Source: Streptomyces globosus (GTDB taxonomy: Bacteria; Actinomycetota; Actinomycetes; Streptomycetales; Streptomycetaceae). Taken from it: 64,000 bases of DNA. Below are positions 15,832 to 24,491 of this stretch, in pieces. Both the position numbers and the translations under genes were made by a program. Each line of letters starts with the position of its first letter. Within the stretch, counting starts at the first letter, position 1. The notes below the pieces were generated by a model. The model saw only the letters and a program-made list of their open reading frames with translations. It was not told where the DNA came from and ran no database searches. The DNA lies in contig NZ_CP030862.1 in NCBI RefSeq assembly GCF_003325375.1, positions 5,027,501 to 5,091,500 on the forward strand. The letters run 5' to 3'.

Positions 15832-16521
15832 ATGCCGCTGACCTCGCCCCGCCGATCCGCCCTGGTCGACCAGGTGATCGCCCAGCTCAGGAACCAGATC
15901 ACCTCCGGGGAGTGGCCGGTCGGCTCCCGGATCCCCACCGAGCCGGAGCTCGTCGAGCTGCTCGGCGTCGCCCGCAACACCGTGCGCGAGGCCGTCCGGG
16001 CCCTCGCGCACAACGGACTCCTCGACATCCGGCAGGGTTCGGGGACGTACGTCCTCGCCACCAGCGAGCTGGCCGGGGTGATGCACCGCCGCTTCGCCGG
16101 GGCCGACCCGCGGCACGTCGCGGAGCTCCGCTCGACGCTGGAGTCCTCGGGCGCCCGGCTGGCGGCCGAGCGGCGCACCGACCGGGACATGGCCCAGCTG
16201 GACGCGCTGCTGGCGCGCCGCGAGGAGGCCTGGGCGAGCGGGGACGCCGGGCTGTTCGTCGCGGCGGACGTCGCCCTGCACATGGCGGTGGTCGCCGCCT
16301 CGCACAACGAGGTGCTCGTCGAGCTGTACGCGGACCTCGGCGACCTGGTCGCGGAGTGGCTCCGCACGGACGTGGGGACGGTGCTGGAGCCGTCGGCGCA
16401 CCTGGACCACGCGCGGCTGATCGAGGCGATCCGGCGGGGCGACGGGGACGCGGCGGCCGCGGAGGCGGCCGGGTACCCGTACGCCTGCCTGGGCGGCGGC
16501 CGGCCGGAACCGCGGACGTAG
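15832..16521 (+). CDS. FadR/GntR-family transcriptional regulator
   Basis: Encodes 229 aa: an N-terminal winged helix-turn-helix (about 8-75, SRIPTEPELVELLGVARNTV then GLLDIRQGSGTYV) and a helical FCD ligand-binding domain (about 95-215) whose metal-binding histidines plausibly include those in DVALHMAVV and LDHARL. FCD regulators respond to carboxylates or other small acids. Its position facing the MFS transporter across a short palindrome suggests it represses both genes until ligand binds. Confidence 0.9.
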   Translation: MPLTSPRRSALVDQVIAQLRNQITSGEWPVGSRIPTEPELVELLGVARNTVREAVRALAHNGLLDIRQGSGTYVLATSELAGVMHRRFAGADPRHVAELRSTLESSGARLAAERRTDRDMAQLDALLARREEAWASGDAGLFVAADVALHMAVVAASHNEVLVELYADLGDLVAEWLRTDVGTVLEPSAHLDHARLIEAIRRGDGDAAAAEAAGYPYACLGGGRPEPRT

Positions 16522-16545
16522 CAGGGCCGCGGGGCCGCCGGGCGG

Positions 16546-16974
16546 TCAGGCCCGCCCGTGGGTGATCCAGGCGGAGCGGACCTCCTTCCAGCAGCGGCCC
16601 ACGAGCTCGACCCGGCCTGCCGGGTCGAGCGGTACGGCGGCGCCGTCGCCGTCGAGGTCCCACCAGCGGTCGCATTCGACGTGCAGCCGCAGGTGGTCGG
16701 TCTCGGGGTAGCCGTTCTGGCAGTGCGCGGTCACCAGTGAGCCCTCGATGACGGTGTCGCAGTCGGCGCCGAAGAGCTCGGCGGCGGGCGGGGCGGGCCG
16801 GACGGGCGGTTCGACGGGGATGTCGTCGAGGTCGACGACGGCGGAGTCCGCGGTGGCGGGCACCGGCGCCGAACGCGGCCCCGCGGGCGGCGCGGGCGTC
16901 CCGGGGACGAGGAGGGCGGCCAGGGCCACCGGGGTGACCAGCAGCAGTACTGCCCGGCTCGGCCTCGCGTGCAC
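16546..16974 (-). CDS. Secreted protein of unknown function
   Basis: Encodes 142 aa. The first 30 residues (RPSRAVLLLVTPVALAALLV) look like a signal peptide or membrane anchor, followed by a Pro/Ala-rich linker. A compact C-terminal domain (about 75-142) holds three cysteines (DCDTVIEG, AHCQNGYP, HVECDRWWDLDGDG) and a fourth near GRCWKEV, likely two disulfides. No family recognised. The GTG at 16974 is chosen because GGAGGAGG lies just upstream and the signal peptide begins there. Convergent with the FadR-type gene. Confidence 0.7.
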   Translation of the reverse strand: MHARPSRAVLLLVTPVALAALLVPGTPAPPAGPRSAPVPATADSAVVDLDDIPVEPPVRPAPPAAELFGADCDTVIEGSLVTAHCQNGYPETDHLRLHVECDRWWDLDGDGAAVPLDPAGRVELVGRCWKEVRSAWITHGRA

Positions 16975-17120
16975 GCCCGCACCTCCTCCCCGCAGCAGGA
17001 TCCGGGAAGATCCCGGCTCGGTCAGTTTGCCGGGTTCTGTCCCGGTTTTCGACTCGGGAAGATCCGGTCGGCGGGCGTACGTGCGTTCGCCGGGCGCCCC
17101 CTTCCCCCGGGCCTGTACGC

Positions 17121-17174
17121 CCGAACGGCGGCGGCCGCGCCTCCCCTCGGGGAAGCGCGGCCGCCGCCGTTCGG
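17121..17174. terminator. Long hairpin terminator after fabI
   Basis: A perfect 20-bp stem (17121-17140 with 17155-17174) with a 14-nt loop lies 17 bp beyond the fabI stop codon. Confidence 0.85.
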
Positions 17175-17191
17175 ATGGTGCGGCCGGGTGC

Positions 17192-17962
17192 TCAGGCACC
17201 CATGGCGTGCAGGCCGCCGTCCACGTGGACGATCTCGCCCGTGGTCTTCGGGAACCAGTCCGACAGCAGCGCGACGACGCCGCGGCCCGCCGGCTCCGGG
17301 TCGCTCATGTCCCACTCCAGCATGGAGCGGTGGTTCCAGGTGTCCGCCAGCTCGCCGAAGCCCGGGATGGACTTCGCGGCCATGGAGCCGAGGGGGCCGG
17401 CCGAGACCAGGTTGCAGCGGATGTTCTCCTTGCCCAGGTCGCGGGCGAGGTAGCGGCTGGTGGCCTCCAGGGCGGCCTTGGCCGGGCCCATCCAGTCGTA
17501 CTGCGGCCAGGCGAACTGCGCGTCGAAGGTCAGGCCGACGACCGCCGCGCCCTCCGCCGGGAACAGCGGCTTGCAGGCCATGGTCAGCGACTTCAGCGAG
17601 AACGCCGAGACGTGCATGGCGGTGGCGACCGACTCGAACGGGGTGTTCAGGAAGTTGCCGCCGAGGGCGTCCTGCGGGGCGAAGCCGATCGAGTGGACGA
17701 CGCCGTCGAGGCCGCCGAGCTCGTCGCGGACCAGCTGCTCCAGGCGGCCCAGGTGCTCGTCGTTCGTGACGTCGAGCTCGATGACCTTGACCGGCTTCGG
17801 GAGCTTCTTGGCGATGCGCTCGGTCAGGGTGGGCCGCGGCCACGCGGTGAGGATGACCTCGGCCCCCTGCTCCTGGGCCAGCTTGGCGACGTGGAAGGCG
17901 ATGGAGGACTCCATCAGCACGCCGGTGACGAGGATCCGCTTGCCCTCGAGGATTCCGCTCAT
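17192..17962 (-). CDS. fabI: Enoyl-ACP reductase (NADH)
   Basis: Encodes 256 aa and catalyses the last reduction of each fatty acid elongation cycle. The N-terminal nucleotide site (GKRILVTGVLMESSIAFHVA) and catalytic YDWMGPAK (Tyr-x6-Lys, the FabI spacing) are present, as is the late segment AGPLGSMAAKSIPGF. It follows fabG with a 5-bp gap, so the two reductases of the cycle are made from one operon. This matches the fabG-fabI pair of S. coelicolor (SCO1815-SCO1814, from memory). Confidence 0.95.
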   Translation of the reverse strand: MSGILEGKRILVTGVLMESSIAFHVAKLAQEQGAEVILTAWPRPTLTERIAKKLPKPVKVIELDVTNDEHLGRLEQLVRDELGGLDGVVHSIGFAPQDALGGNFLNTPFESVATAMHVSAFSLKSLTMACKPLFPAEGAAVVGLTFDAQFAWPQYDWMGPAKAALEATSRYLARDLGKENIRCNLVSAGPLGSMAAKSIPGFGELADTWNHRSMLEWDMSDPEPAGRGVVALLSDWFPKTTGEIVHVDGGLHAMGA

Positions 17963-17967
17963 GGTGA

Positions 17968-18687
17968 TCAGTGACCCATGCCCAATCCGCCGTCAACGGG
18001 AATGACGGCTCCGGTGATGTACGCGGCGTCGTCGGACGCCAGGAAGCTGACCGCTGCCGCGATCTCCTCGGGCTGCGCGTAGCGGGCGAGCGGCACGTTC
18101 GCCACGATGGCCGCGCGCTGCTCGTCGGTGAGCACCTTCGTCATGTCGGTGTCCACGAAACCGGGCGCGACGACGTTGAAGGTGATGTTGCGGGATCCCA
18201 GCTCGCGGGCGAGCGAGCGGGCGAAGCCGACCAGCGCCGCCTTGGAGGCCGCGTAGTTGGCCTGTCCGGCGGAGCCGAGGAGGCCCACGACCGAGGAGAT
18301 CAGGACGACGCGGCCCTTCTTGGCGCGCAGCATGCCGCGGTTGGCGCGCTTGACGACGCGGAAGGTGCCGGTGAGGTTGGTGTCGACCACCGAGGTGAAG
18401 TCGTCCTCGGACATGCGCATCAGGAGCGTGTCCTTGGTGATGCCGGCGTTGGCCACCAGCACCTCGACGGCGCCGTGGGCGTCCTCGATCTCCTTGTAGG
18501 CCTGCTCCACCTGCTCGGAGTCGGTGATGTCGCAGCGGACCGCCAGGACGCCGAGTGCGGTGAGCTCCTCCGGCGGCTCGCCCGAGCGGTACGTGACCGC
18601 GACCTTGTCGCCGGCCTGTGCGAAGGCGCGGGCGATGGCGAGGCCGATGCCCCGGTTTCCTCCGGTGACGAGAACCGAGCGGCTCAA
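17968..18687 (-). CDS. fabG: 3-oxoacyl-ACP reductase
   Basis: Encodes 239 aa, a classical short-chain dehydrogenase: TGGNRGIGLAIA nucleotide motif, NAGIT, the catalytic serine in LISSVVGLLGSAGQ and YAASKAAL (Tyr-x3-Lys). It reduces beta-ketoacyl-ACP with NADPH in fatty acid synthesis and is first in the operon with fabI. The start is TTG, with AAAGGG about 8 nt upstream. A TAGGTT hexamer about 40 nt upstream could be its -10. Confidence 0.94.
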   Translation of the reverse strand: MSRSVLVTGGNRGIGLAIARAFAQAGDKVAVTYRSGEPPEELTALGVLAVRCDITDSEQVEQAYKEIEDAHGAVEVLVANAGITKDTLLMRMSEDDFTSVVDTNLTGTFRVVKRANRGMLRAKKGRVVLISSVVGLLGSAGQANYAASKAALVGFARSLARELGSRNITFNVVAPGFVDTDMTKVLTDEQRAAIVANVPLARYAQPEEIAAAVSFLASDDAAYITGAVIPVDGGLGMGH

Positions 18688-18872
18688 CGGATCACCCTTT
18701 CGACTAGCGGTCTGAGTACCAGAAACCTATAGGCCCCGCAGGGAATGCGGAGAATCGATGTCCCACAGGGCCGTGCGACGGGCTCTGTCGAGTCCCTACA
18801 GAAAGGGGTAGGCACAAAAGCCCCGGGCGCGCCATGATCAGGGGGACCGGCCCCGACCTCGGGAGGAATTCC

Positions 18873-20396
18873 GTGCCCCATTCCATCGACGCGGCTTTCA
18901 CCGCGCTGCCCCTGCGGGCGCTCGCCGACGCGGCGCTCGCCCGGGCCCGCGCGCTGGGCGCCGAGCATGCCGACTTCCGGCTGGAGCGGATCCGCAGCGC
19001 GTCCTGGCGGCTGCGGGACGCCAAGCCCTCCGGCGGGTCCGACACCACGGACCTGGGGTACGCGGTCCGCGTGGTGCACGGCGGTGCCTGGGGGTTCGCC
19101 TCCGGCGTGGACCTGACGATGGACGGCGCGGCGCGCGTGGCGTCCCAGGCAGTCGCCATGGCGAAGCTGTCCGCGCAGGTCATCAAGGCCGCCGGGTCCG
19201 ACGAGCGGGTCGAGCTGGCCGAGGAGCCGGTGCACGCCGACAAGACGTGGATCTCCTCGTACGAGGTGGACCCCTTCTCCGTCCCGGACGCCGAGAAGGC
19301 CGCCCTGCTGGCCGACTGGAGCTCCCGCCTGCTCGCCGCGGACGGCGTGGCGCACGTGGACGCCTCGCTGCTCGCCGTGCACGAGAACAAGTTCTACGCG
19401 GACACGGCCGGCACCGTGACCACCCAGCAGCGGGTGCGGGTCCACCCGCAGCTCACCGCGGTCGCCGTGGACGGGCAGACCGGCGGCTTCGACTCCATGC
19501 GGACCATCGCGCCGCCCGTCGGCCGCGGCTGGGAGTACCTGACCGGCACCGGCTGGGACTGGGACGCCGAGCTGGAGCAGATCCCGGAGCTGCTCGCCGA
19601 GAAGATGCGCGCGCCCAGCGTCGAGGCGGGCCGCTACGACCTCGTGGTCGACCCCTCCAACCTGTGGCTCACCATCCACGAGTCGATCGGGCACGCCACC
19701 GAGCTGGACCGGGCGCTCGGCTACGAGGCGGCGTACGCGGGGACCTCCTTCGCCACGTTCGACCAGCTCGGCAAGCTCAGGTACGGCTCGTCGATCATGA
19801 ACGTGACCGGCGACCGCACCGCCGAGCACGGCCTGGCCACCATCGGCTACGACGACGAGGGCGTCGAGGCGCAGAGCTGGGACCTGGTCCGCGAGGGCAC
19901 CCTGGTCGGCTACCAGCTGGACCGGCGCATCGCGAAGCTGACCGGCCTGGGGCGGTCCAACGGCTGCGCCTTCGCCGACTCCCCCGGACACGTCCCCGTC
20001 CAGCGCATGGCGAACGTCTCGCTCCAGCCGGACCCGGGCGGCCTGTCGACGGAGGACCTGATCGGCGGGGTGGAGCGCGGCATCTACGTCGTCGGCGACC
20101 GCTCCTGGTCGATCGACATGCAGCGCTACAACTTCCAGTTCACGGGGCAGCGCTTCCACCGGATCGAGAACGGCAGGCTGGCCGGCCAGCTGCGCGACGT
20201 CGCGTACCAGGCGACGACCACCGAGTTCTGGGGGTCCATGGAGAAGGTCGGCGGCCCGCAGACCTACGTCCTGGGCGGCGCCTTCAACTGCGGCAAGGCG
20301 CAGCCGGGCCAGGTCGCCTCCGTCTCCCACGGCTGCCCGTCCGCGCTGTTCCGCGACGTGAACATCTTGAACACCACCCAGGAGGCCGGTCGCTGA
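18873..20396 (+). CDS. tldD: TldD-type metalloprotease
   Basis: Encodes 507 aa. The zinc-binding HESIGH motif with the family pattern ELDRALGYEAAYAGTSF downstream identifies TldD. TldD and TldE form a heteromeric protease that trims unfolded peptides and matures some RiPPs (microcin B17) and degrades CcdA in E. coli. The GTG at 18873 has GGAGG 6 nt upstream; an ATG at 18834 lies in the same frame without a ribosome site. The next gene, TldE, overlaps by 1 nt. Confidence 0.93.
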   Translation: MPHSIDAAFTALPLRALADAALARARALGAEHADFRLERIRSASWRLRDAKPSGGSDTTDLGYAVRVVHGGAWGFASGVDLTMDGAARVASQAVAMAKLSAQVIKAAGSDERVELAEEPVHADKTWISSYEVDPFSVPDAEKAALLADWSSRLLAADGVAHVDASLLAVHENKFYADTAGTVTTQQRVRVHPQLTAVAVDGQTGGFDSMRTIAPPVGRGWEYLTGTGWDWDAELEQIPELLAEKMRAPSVEAGRYDLVVDPSNLWLTIHESIGHATELDRALGYEAAYAGTSFATFDQLGKLRYGSSIMNVTGDRTAEHGLATIGYDDEGVEAQSWDLVREGTLVGYQLDRRIAKLTGLGRSNGCAFADSPGHVPVQRMANVSLQPDPGGLSTEDLIGGVERGIYVVGDRSWSIDMQRYNFQFTGQRFHRIENGRLAGQLRDVAYQATTTEFWGSMEKVGGPQTYVLGGAFNCGKAQPGQVASVSHGCPSALFRDVNILNTTQEAGR

Positions 20397-21790
20397 TGAC
20401 CTCGAACCGCACGAAGCCGCACGAGATCGTCGAGCGGGCCCTGGAGCTGTCCACCGCCGACGGCTGCATCGTCATCGCCGACGAGGAGTCGACGGCCAAC
20501 CTGCGCTGGGCCGGCAACACGCTCACCACCAACGGCGTGACCCGCGGCCGCACGCTGACCGTCATCGCCACGGTCGACGGGCGGGAGGGCACCGCCTCGG
20601 GGGTCGTGTCGCGCGCGGCCGTCACCGCCAACGACCTGGAGCCACTGGTCCGGGCAGCCGAGGCCGCCGCGCGCGACGCGGGCCCCGCGGAGGACGCGCA
20701 GCCGCTGGTCACGGGCACGCCCGCCTCGCCGGACTTCGCCGACGCCCCGGCCGAGACCTCCTCGTCGGTCTTCGCGGACTTCGCTCCGGCGCTCGGCGAG
20801 GCCTTCGCCCGGGCCCGGGCGGGCGGCCGCGAGCTGTACGGCTTCGCCAACCACGAGCTGGTCTCCACGTACGTCGGCACCTCGACCGGGCTGCGGCTGC
20901 GGCACGACCAGCCGAACGGCACGCTGGAGCTCAACGCGAAGTCCCCGGACCGGCAGCGCTCGGCGTGGGCCGGCCGCGGCACCCGGGACTTCAAGGACGT
21001 GGACCCGCTCGCGCTGGACGCGGAGCTCGCCGTGCGCCTGGGCTGGGCGGCGCGCCGCCACGACCTGCCGGCGGGCCGGTACGAGACGCTGCTCCCGCCG
21101 ACGGCGGTGGCGGACCTGCTGATCTACCAGATGTGGTCGGCGGCGGCGCGGGACGCGGTGGAGGGCCGGACGGTGTTCTCCAAGCCGGGCGGCGGCACCC
21201 GGCTCGGTGAGCGTCTGTCCCGGCTGCCGCTGACCCTGCGCAGCGACCCGAACGCCCCGGGGCTGGAGTCGGCGCCGTTCGTGATCGCGCACAGCTCGGG
21301 CGACGACGCGTCGGTCTTCGACAACGGCCTGCCGGTGCCGGCGACCGACTGGATCAAGGACGGCGAGCTGGCCCGGCTGGCGACGACCCGGCACACCGCG
21401 GCCCTCACGGGCATGCCGCTCTCCCCCGGCTTCGGCAACCTGGTCCTGGACGGGGGCGGGGAGAAGTCGCTGGAGGAGATGGTCGCGGGCACGCAGCGGG
21501 GCCTGCTGCTGACCTGCCTGTGGTACATCCGCGAGGTCGACCCGGCGACGCTGCTGCTGACCGGCCTGACCCGGGACGGCGTCTACCTCGTGGAGGACGG
21601 GGAGGTCGTGGGCGAGGTGAACAACTTCCGGTTCAACGAGTCGCCGGTGGACCTGCTCTCGCGGGCCTCGGAGGCGGGACGGACCGAGAAGACGCTGCCG
21701 CGCGAGTGGAGCGACTGGTTCACCCGGGCCGCGATGCCGGCGCTGCGGATCCCGGACTTCAACATGAGCTCGGTCAGCAAGGGCGTCTGA
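20396..21790 (+). CDS. pmbA: TldE/PmbA-type protease subunit
   Basis: Encodes 464 aa, the paralogue of TldD that lacks the HExxxH metal site and is its obligate partner. Visible features are NLRWAGNTLTTNGVTRG at about 35-51 and late motifs RGLLLTCLWYIREVDP and GEVVGEVNNFRFNESPVDLL. The ATG overlaps the tldD stop (TGATG), with GGAGG about 10 nt upstream, so the subunits are translationally coupled. The reading frame extends far upstream inside tldD, but those codons are a shadow. Confidence 0.92.
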   Translation: MTSNRTKPHEIVERALELSTADGCIVIADEESTANLRWAGNTLTTNGVTRGRTLTVIATVDGREGTASGVVSRAAVTANDLEPLVRAAEAAARDAGPAEDAQPLVTGTPASPDFADAPAETSSSVFADFAPALGEAFARARAGGRELYGFANHELVSTYVGTSTGLRLRHDQPNGTLELNAKSPDRQRSAWAGRGTRDFKDVDPLALDAELAVRLGWAARRHDLPAGRYETLLPPTAVADLLIYQMWSAAARDAVEGRTVFSKPGGGTRLGERLSRLPLTLRSDPNAPGLESAPFVIAHSSGDDASVFDNGLPVPATDWIKDGELARLATTRHTAALTGMPLSPGFGNLVLDGGGEKSLEEMVAGTQRGLLLTCLWYIREVDPATLLLTGLTRDGVYLVEDGEVVGEVNNFRFNESPVDLLSRASEAGRTEKTLPREWSDWFTRAAMPALRIPDFNMSSVSKGV

Positions 21791-21815
21791 CCGTACGCGC
21801 CTGCCCGCCATCCGC

Positions 21816-21845
21816 CCGCCCGGCGGCTCCGGCGCCGCCGGGCGG
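21816..21845 (+). terminator. Hairpin terminator after the tldD-pmbA pair
   Basis: A 12-bp perfect stem (21816-21827 with 21834-21845) lies 25 bp beyond the pmbA stop codon. Confidence 0.65.
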
Positions 21846-21872
21846 CCGTCGGGAGGCGGCTCCCCGCCCGCC

Positions 21873-21878
21873 TAGACT
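21873..21878 (+). promoter_or_regulatory. Probable -10 element of tyrS
   Basis: TAGACT, a good Streptomyces -10 hexamer, lies 54 bp before the tyrS start, just after the upstream terminator. No clear -35 is seen. The short leader leaves little room for a T-box, and I see none. Confidence 0.55.
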
Positions 21879-21932
21879 GGCGGGGAAACCCTTCACCACC
21901 CTGTTGCACCTCGTTCAAGGAGAGTCACGACC

Positions 21933-23201
21933 GTGACGGACATCGTCGACGAACTGAAGTGGCGCGGGCTGTTCGCCCAGTCCACCGACGAAGAAGCGCT
22001 GCGCAAGGCGTTCGCGGACGGTCCGGTCACGTTCTATTGCGGCTTCGACCCGACGGCGGCGTCGCTGCACGTCGGGCACCTGGTGCAGGTCCTCACCGTG
22101 CGCCGGCTCCAGCAGGCCGGGCACCGGCCGCTGGCGCTGGTCGGCGGGGCCACCGGCCAGATCGGCGACCCGCGCCCGACGGCCGAGCGCACCCTGAACG
22201 ACCCGGAGACGGTGGCGAACTGGGTCAACCGGCTGCGGACGCAGATCGAGCCGTTCCTGTCCTTCGAGGGCGGGAACGCGGCGGTCATGGTCAACAACCT
22301 GGACTGGACGGCGGGCCTGTCCGCCATCGAGTTCCTGCGGGACATCGGCAAGCACTTCCGCGTCAACAAGATGCTGACGAAGGACTCGGTGGCCCGCCGC
22401 CTGGAGTCGCAGGAGGGCATCAGCTACACCGAGTTCAGCTACCAGCTCCTCCAGGGCATGGACTTCCTGGAGCTGTACCGCCGGTACGGCTGCACCCTCC
22501 AGCAGGGCGGCTCCGACCAGTGGGGCAACCTGGTCGCCGGCCTCGACCTGATCCACAAGCTGGAGCCGCAGGCGCAGGTCCACGCGCTGGCGACGCCGCT
22601 GATGGTCAAGGCGGACGGCACCAAGTTCGGCAAGACCGAGAGCGGGGCCGTCTGGCTCGACCCGGAGATGACGACGCCGTACGCGTTCTACCAGTTCTGG
22701 CTGAACGTGGACGACCGGGACGTCTCCACCTACATGCGGATCCTGTCCTTCAAGTCCCGCGAGGAGCTGGAGGAGCTGGAGGCGCAGACCGCGGAGCGGC
22801 CGCAGGCCCGTGCCGCGCAGCGCGCGCTGGCGGAGGAGCTGACGACGCTGGTGCACGGCGCCGACCAGTGCGCCGCGGTCATCGCCGCGTCCAAGGCGCT
22901 GTTCGGGCAGGGCGAGCTGGCTGACCTGGACGAGGCCACGCTGGCCGCGGCCCTGTCCGAGCTGCCGCACGCCAAGGTGGCCGGGCTCGCCCCGGTCGTG
23001 GACCTGTTCGCGGAGACCGGCCTGGTCGCGAGCAAGTCGGCCGGCCGCCGCACCGTGAAGGAGGGCGGCGCCTACGTGAACAACGCGAAGGTGACCGCCG
23101 AGGACGCGGTCCCGGATGCGTCGGACCTGCTGCACGGGCGCTGGCTGGTACTGCGCCGGGGCAAGAAGAACCTGGCTGCGGTCGAGGTCACCGGCGCCTG
23201 A
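21933..23201 (+). CDS. tyrS: Tyrosyl-tRNA synthetase
   Basis: Encodes 422 aa and charges tRNA-Tyr with tyrosine. The HIGH motif appears as HVGH in CGFDPTAASLHVGHLVQ, and the KMSKS loop as KFGKT (TyrRS-S type, ADGTKFGKTESG). A C-terminal S4-like RNA-binding domain (VASKSAGRRTVKEGGAYVNN) completes it. The GTG start has AAGGAG 8-10 nt upstream. It ends at a strong terminator shared with the convergent gene. Confidence 0.96.
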   Translation: MTDIVDELKWRGLFAQSTDEEALRKAFADGPVTFYCGFDPTAASLHVGHLVQVLTVRRLQQAGHRPLALVGGATGQIGDPRPTAERTLNDPETVANWVNRLRTQIEPFLSFEGGNAAVMVNNLDWTAGLSAIEFLRDIGKHFRVNKMLTKDSVARRLESQEGISYTEFSYQLLQGMDFLELYRRYGCTLQQGGSDQWGNLVAGLDLIHKLEPQAQVHALATPLMVKADGTKFGKTESGAVWLDPEMTTPYAFYQFWLNVDDRDVSTYMRILSFKSREELEELEAQTAERPQARAAQRALAEELTTLVHGADQCAAVIAASKALFGQGELADLDEATLAAALSELPHAKVAGLAPVVDLFAETGLVASKSAGRRTVKEGGAYVNNAKVTAEDAVPDASDLLHGRWLVLRRGKKNLAAVEVTGA

Positions 23202-23237
23202 CCCGGGGCAGGCGGCCGGCCCGTACGGGGCGCGGCG

Positions 23238-23276
23238 CAGGGGCCGGTCCGGACTCTCCGTCCGGGCCGGCCCCTG
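23238..23276. terminator. Bidirectional hairpin terminator
   Basis: A 16-bp stem (23238-23253 with 23261-23276, one G-U pair) separates tyrS from the convergent GlsB-type gene. Confidence 0.8.
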
Positions 23277-23294
23277 CCGTGTGCGCCCGGGGTG

Positions 23295-23573
23295 TCAGGT
23301 CGTGCGCTTGCTCCCGCCGCGCAGCGACATGTAGATCATGTCGCCGAGCCCGACGATGAGGACGGCGCCCGCGAGCTGGAGCAGGTGCCGGATCCAGTCG
23401 ATGCCCGCGGTCTCCCGCACGCCGATCCAGCCCGCCACGGCGTTGCCGAGGATGGCGCCGGCGATGCCGAAGAGCGTGGTGAGCCAGAGCGGCTGGTGCT
23501 GCTTGCCCGGCAGGATCGCCCGCGCGATCAGGCCGAGCACGAAACCGACGATGATCGCCCACAACCACTGCAT
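23295..23573 (-). CDS. GlsB/YeaQ/YmgE stress-response membrane protein
   Basis: Encodes 92 aa. Three hydrophobic helices with the family pattern WAIIVGFVLGLIARAILPG and TTLFGIAGAILGNAVAGW identify the transglycosylase-associated (GlsB/YeaQ/YmgE) family of small membrane proteins, often induced by stress; their biochemical role is unknown. The ATG at 23573 has GAGGAGG upstream. Confidence 0.9.
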   Translation of the reverse strand: MQWLWAIIVGFVLGLIARAILPGKQHQPLWLTTLFGIAGAILGNAVAGWIGVRETAGIDWIRHLLQLAGAVLIVGLGDMIYMSLRGGSKRTT

Positions 23574-23749
23574 GTCGAGCCTCCTCAGGGCGCGTCGTGC
23601 GCATGTGGGCCCAGTTTCTGCCCGCCGGCCCCGGCCCGCATGTCGGGCGCGTCCTGGCGGGGCCACCCGGTCTGCGTACCGCCCGCGGGTCGGCGTACCG
23701 TAGGAGGGACCGGGCGGGAGCGTCCGGGAGTCGGATCGGGCGGTGGAGC

Positions 23750-24082
23750 GTGCTGCGGAAGAAGCGGAACGGGACCGAGGTCTTCCGGATCACGGGGGCC
23801 CGGCTGGGCCTCGACGAGGACGTGCGCGGCAGGCAGCGCCGGTACGTGATCTCGATGGTGATCAGGACCCTGTCGGTCGTGGCGACGGTGCTCCTGTGGA
23901 ACGTGGAGCGCCACGTGGCGGTGGTGACGCTCGTGGCGGGCGCGCTGCTGCCGTACGTGGCGGTGGTCATCGCGAACGCCGGGCGCGAGTCGGCGCCGAA
24001 GCTGCCGTCGCACTTCATCCCCTCACCTGCGCGTCCGGCGCTGGAGGCGGGAAACCTCAGGAATAGCTCAGATCAATCATGA
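23750..24082 (+). CDS. DUF3099 small membrane protein
   Basis: Encodes 110 aa. The opening EVFRITGARLGLDEDVRGRQ and two membrane segments (RTLSVVATVLLWNV and VAVVTLVAGALLPYVAVVIA) match the actinobacterial DUF3099 family, of unknown function. The GTG at 23750 has GGTGGAG just upstream. It diverges from the GlsB-type gene across 176 bp. Confidence 0.85.
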   Translation: MLRKKRNGTEVFRITGARLGLDEDVRGRQRRYVISMVIRTLSVVATVLLWNVERHVAVVTLVAGALLPYVAVVIANAGRESAPKLPSHFIPSPARPALEAGNLRNSSDQS

Positions 24083-24228
24083 GGTTCCAGTGCACCGCAC
24101 CGGGTCCTGCGTGACATACTGCCTACGCGCTCCGCATCCCCCGTCGGAGCGACGGACCGACGCCGGGCAGCTCCCCCCGTGGCTGCTCGGCGTCGCCATT
24201 TCCCGGGGCCGGTTTGTAGGGTTGTGCC

Positions 24229-24477
24229 GTGATCACCCCTGACGCGCCCGGCGCCCCCGACGTCCCCACCTGCTCCGCCAAGGGCTGCCGTGCCGCGGCC
24301 GTCTGGGTGCTGGCCTGGAACAACCCGAAGCTGCACACGCCGGAGCGGCGCAAGACGTGGCTCGCCTGCGAGGAGCACCGCGAGCACCTGTCGCAGTTCC
24401 TGGGGGTGCGCGGCTTCCTCAAGGACGTGGTGGCGCTCGGCGAGTGGGTGCAGCCGGAGGGCTCGGAGCGGCGGTAG
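24229..24477 (+). CDS. Small conserved cysteine-containing protein
   Basis: Encodes 82 aa. Two cysteines close to the N-terminus (TCSAKGCRAAAVWVLAWNN) and CEEHREHL form a pattern able to bind a metal. I recognise it only as a conserved actinobacterial protein; some databases label relatives acetone carboxylase, which nothing in the sequence supports. The GTG start has no Shine-Dalgarno site and is preceded by TAGGGT 6 nt upstream, fitting leaderless transcription. Convergent with moaA. Confidence 0.75.
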   Translation: MITPDAPGAPDVPTCSAKGCRAAAVWVLAWNNPKLHTPERRKTWLACEEHREHLSQFLGVRGFLKDVVALGEWVQPEGSERR

Positions 24478-24491
24478 CGCCTGGTGGCGGG

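Noticed and set aside
19247..20395. A possible TldD-TldE fusion or longer TldE protein
   Set aside because: The frame is open upstream of the TldE start, but those codons are a shadow of tldD; the TGATG junction with GGAGG marks the true start.
21791..21932. T-box riboswitch before tyrS
   Set aside because: The leader after the likely -10 is only about 45 nt and has no T-box sequence or specifier loop.
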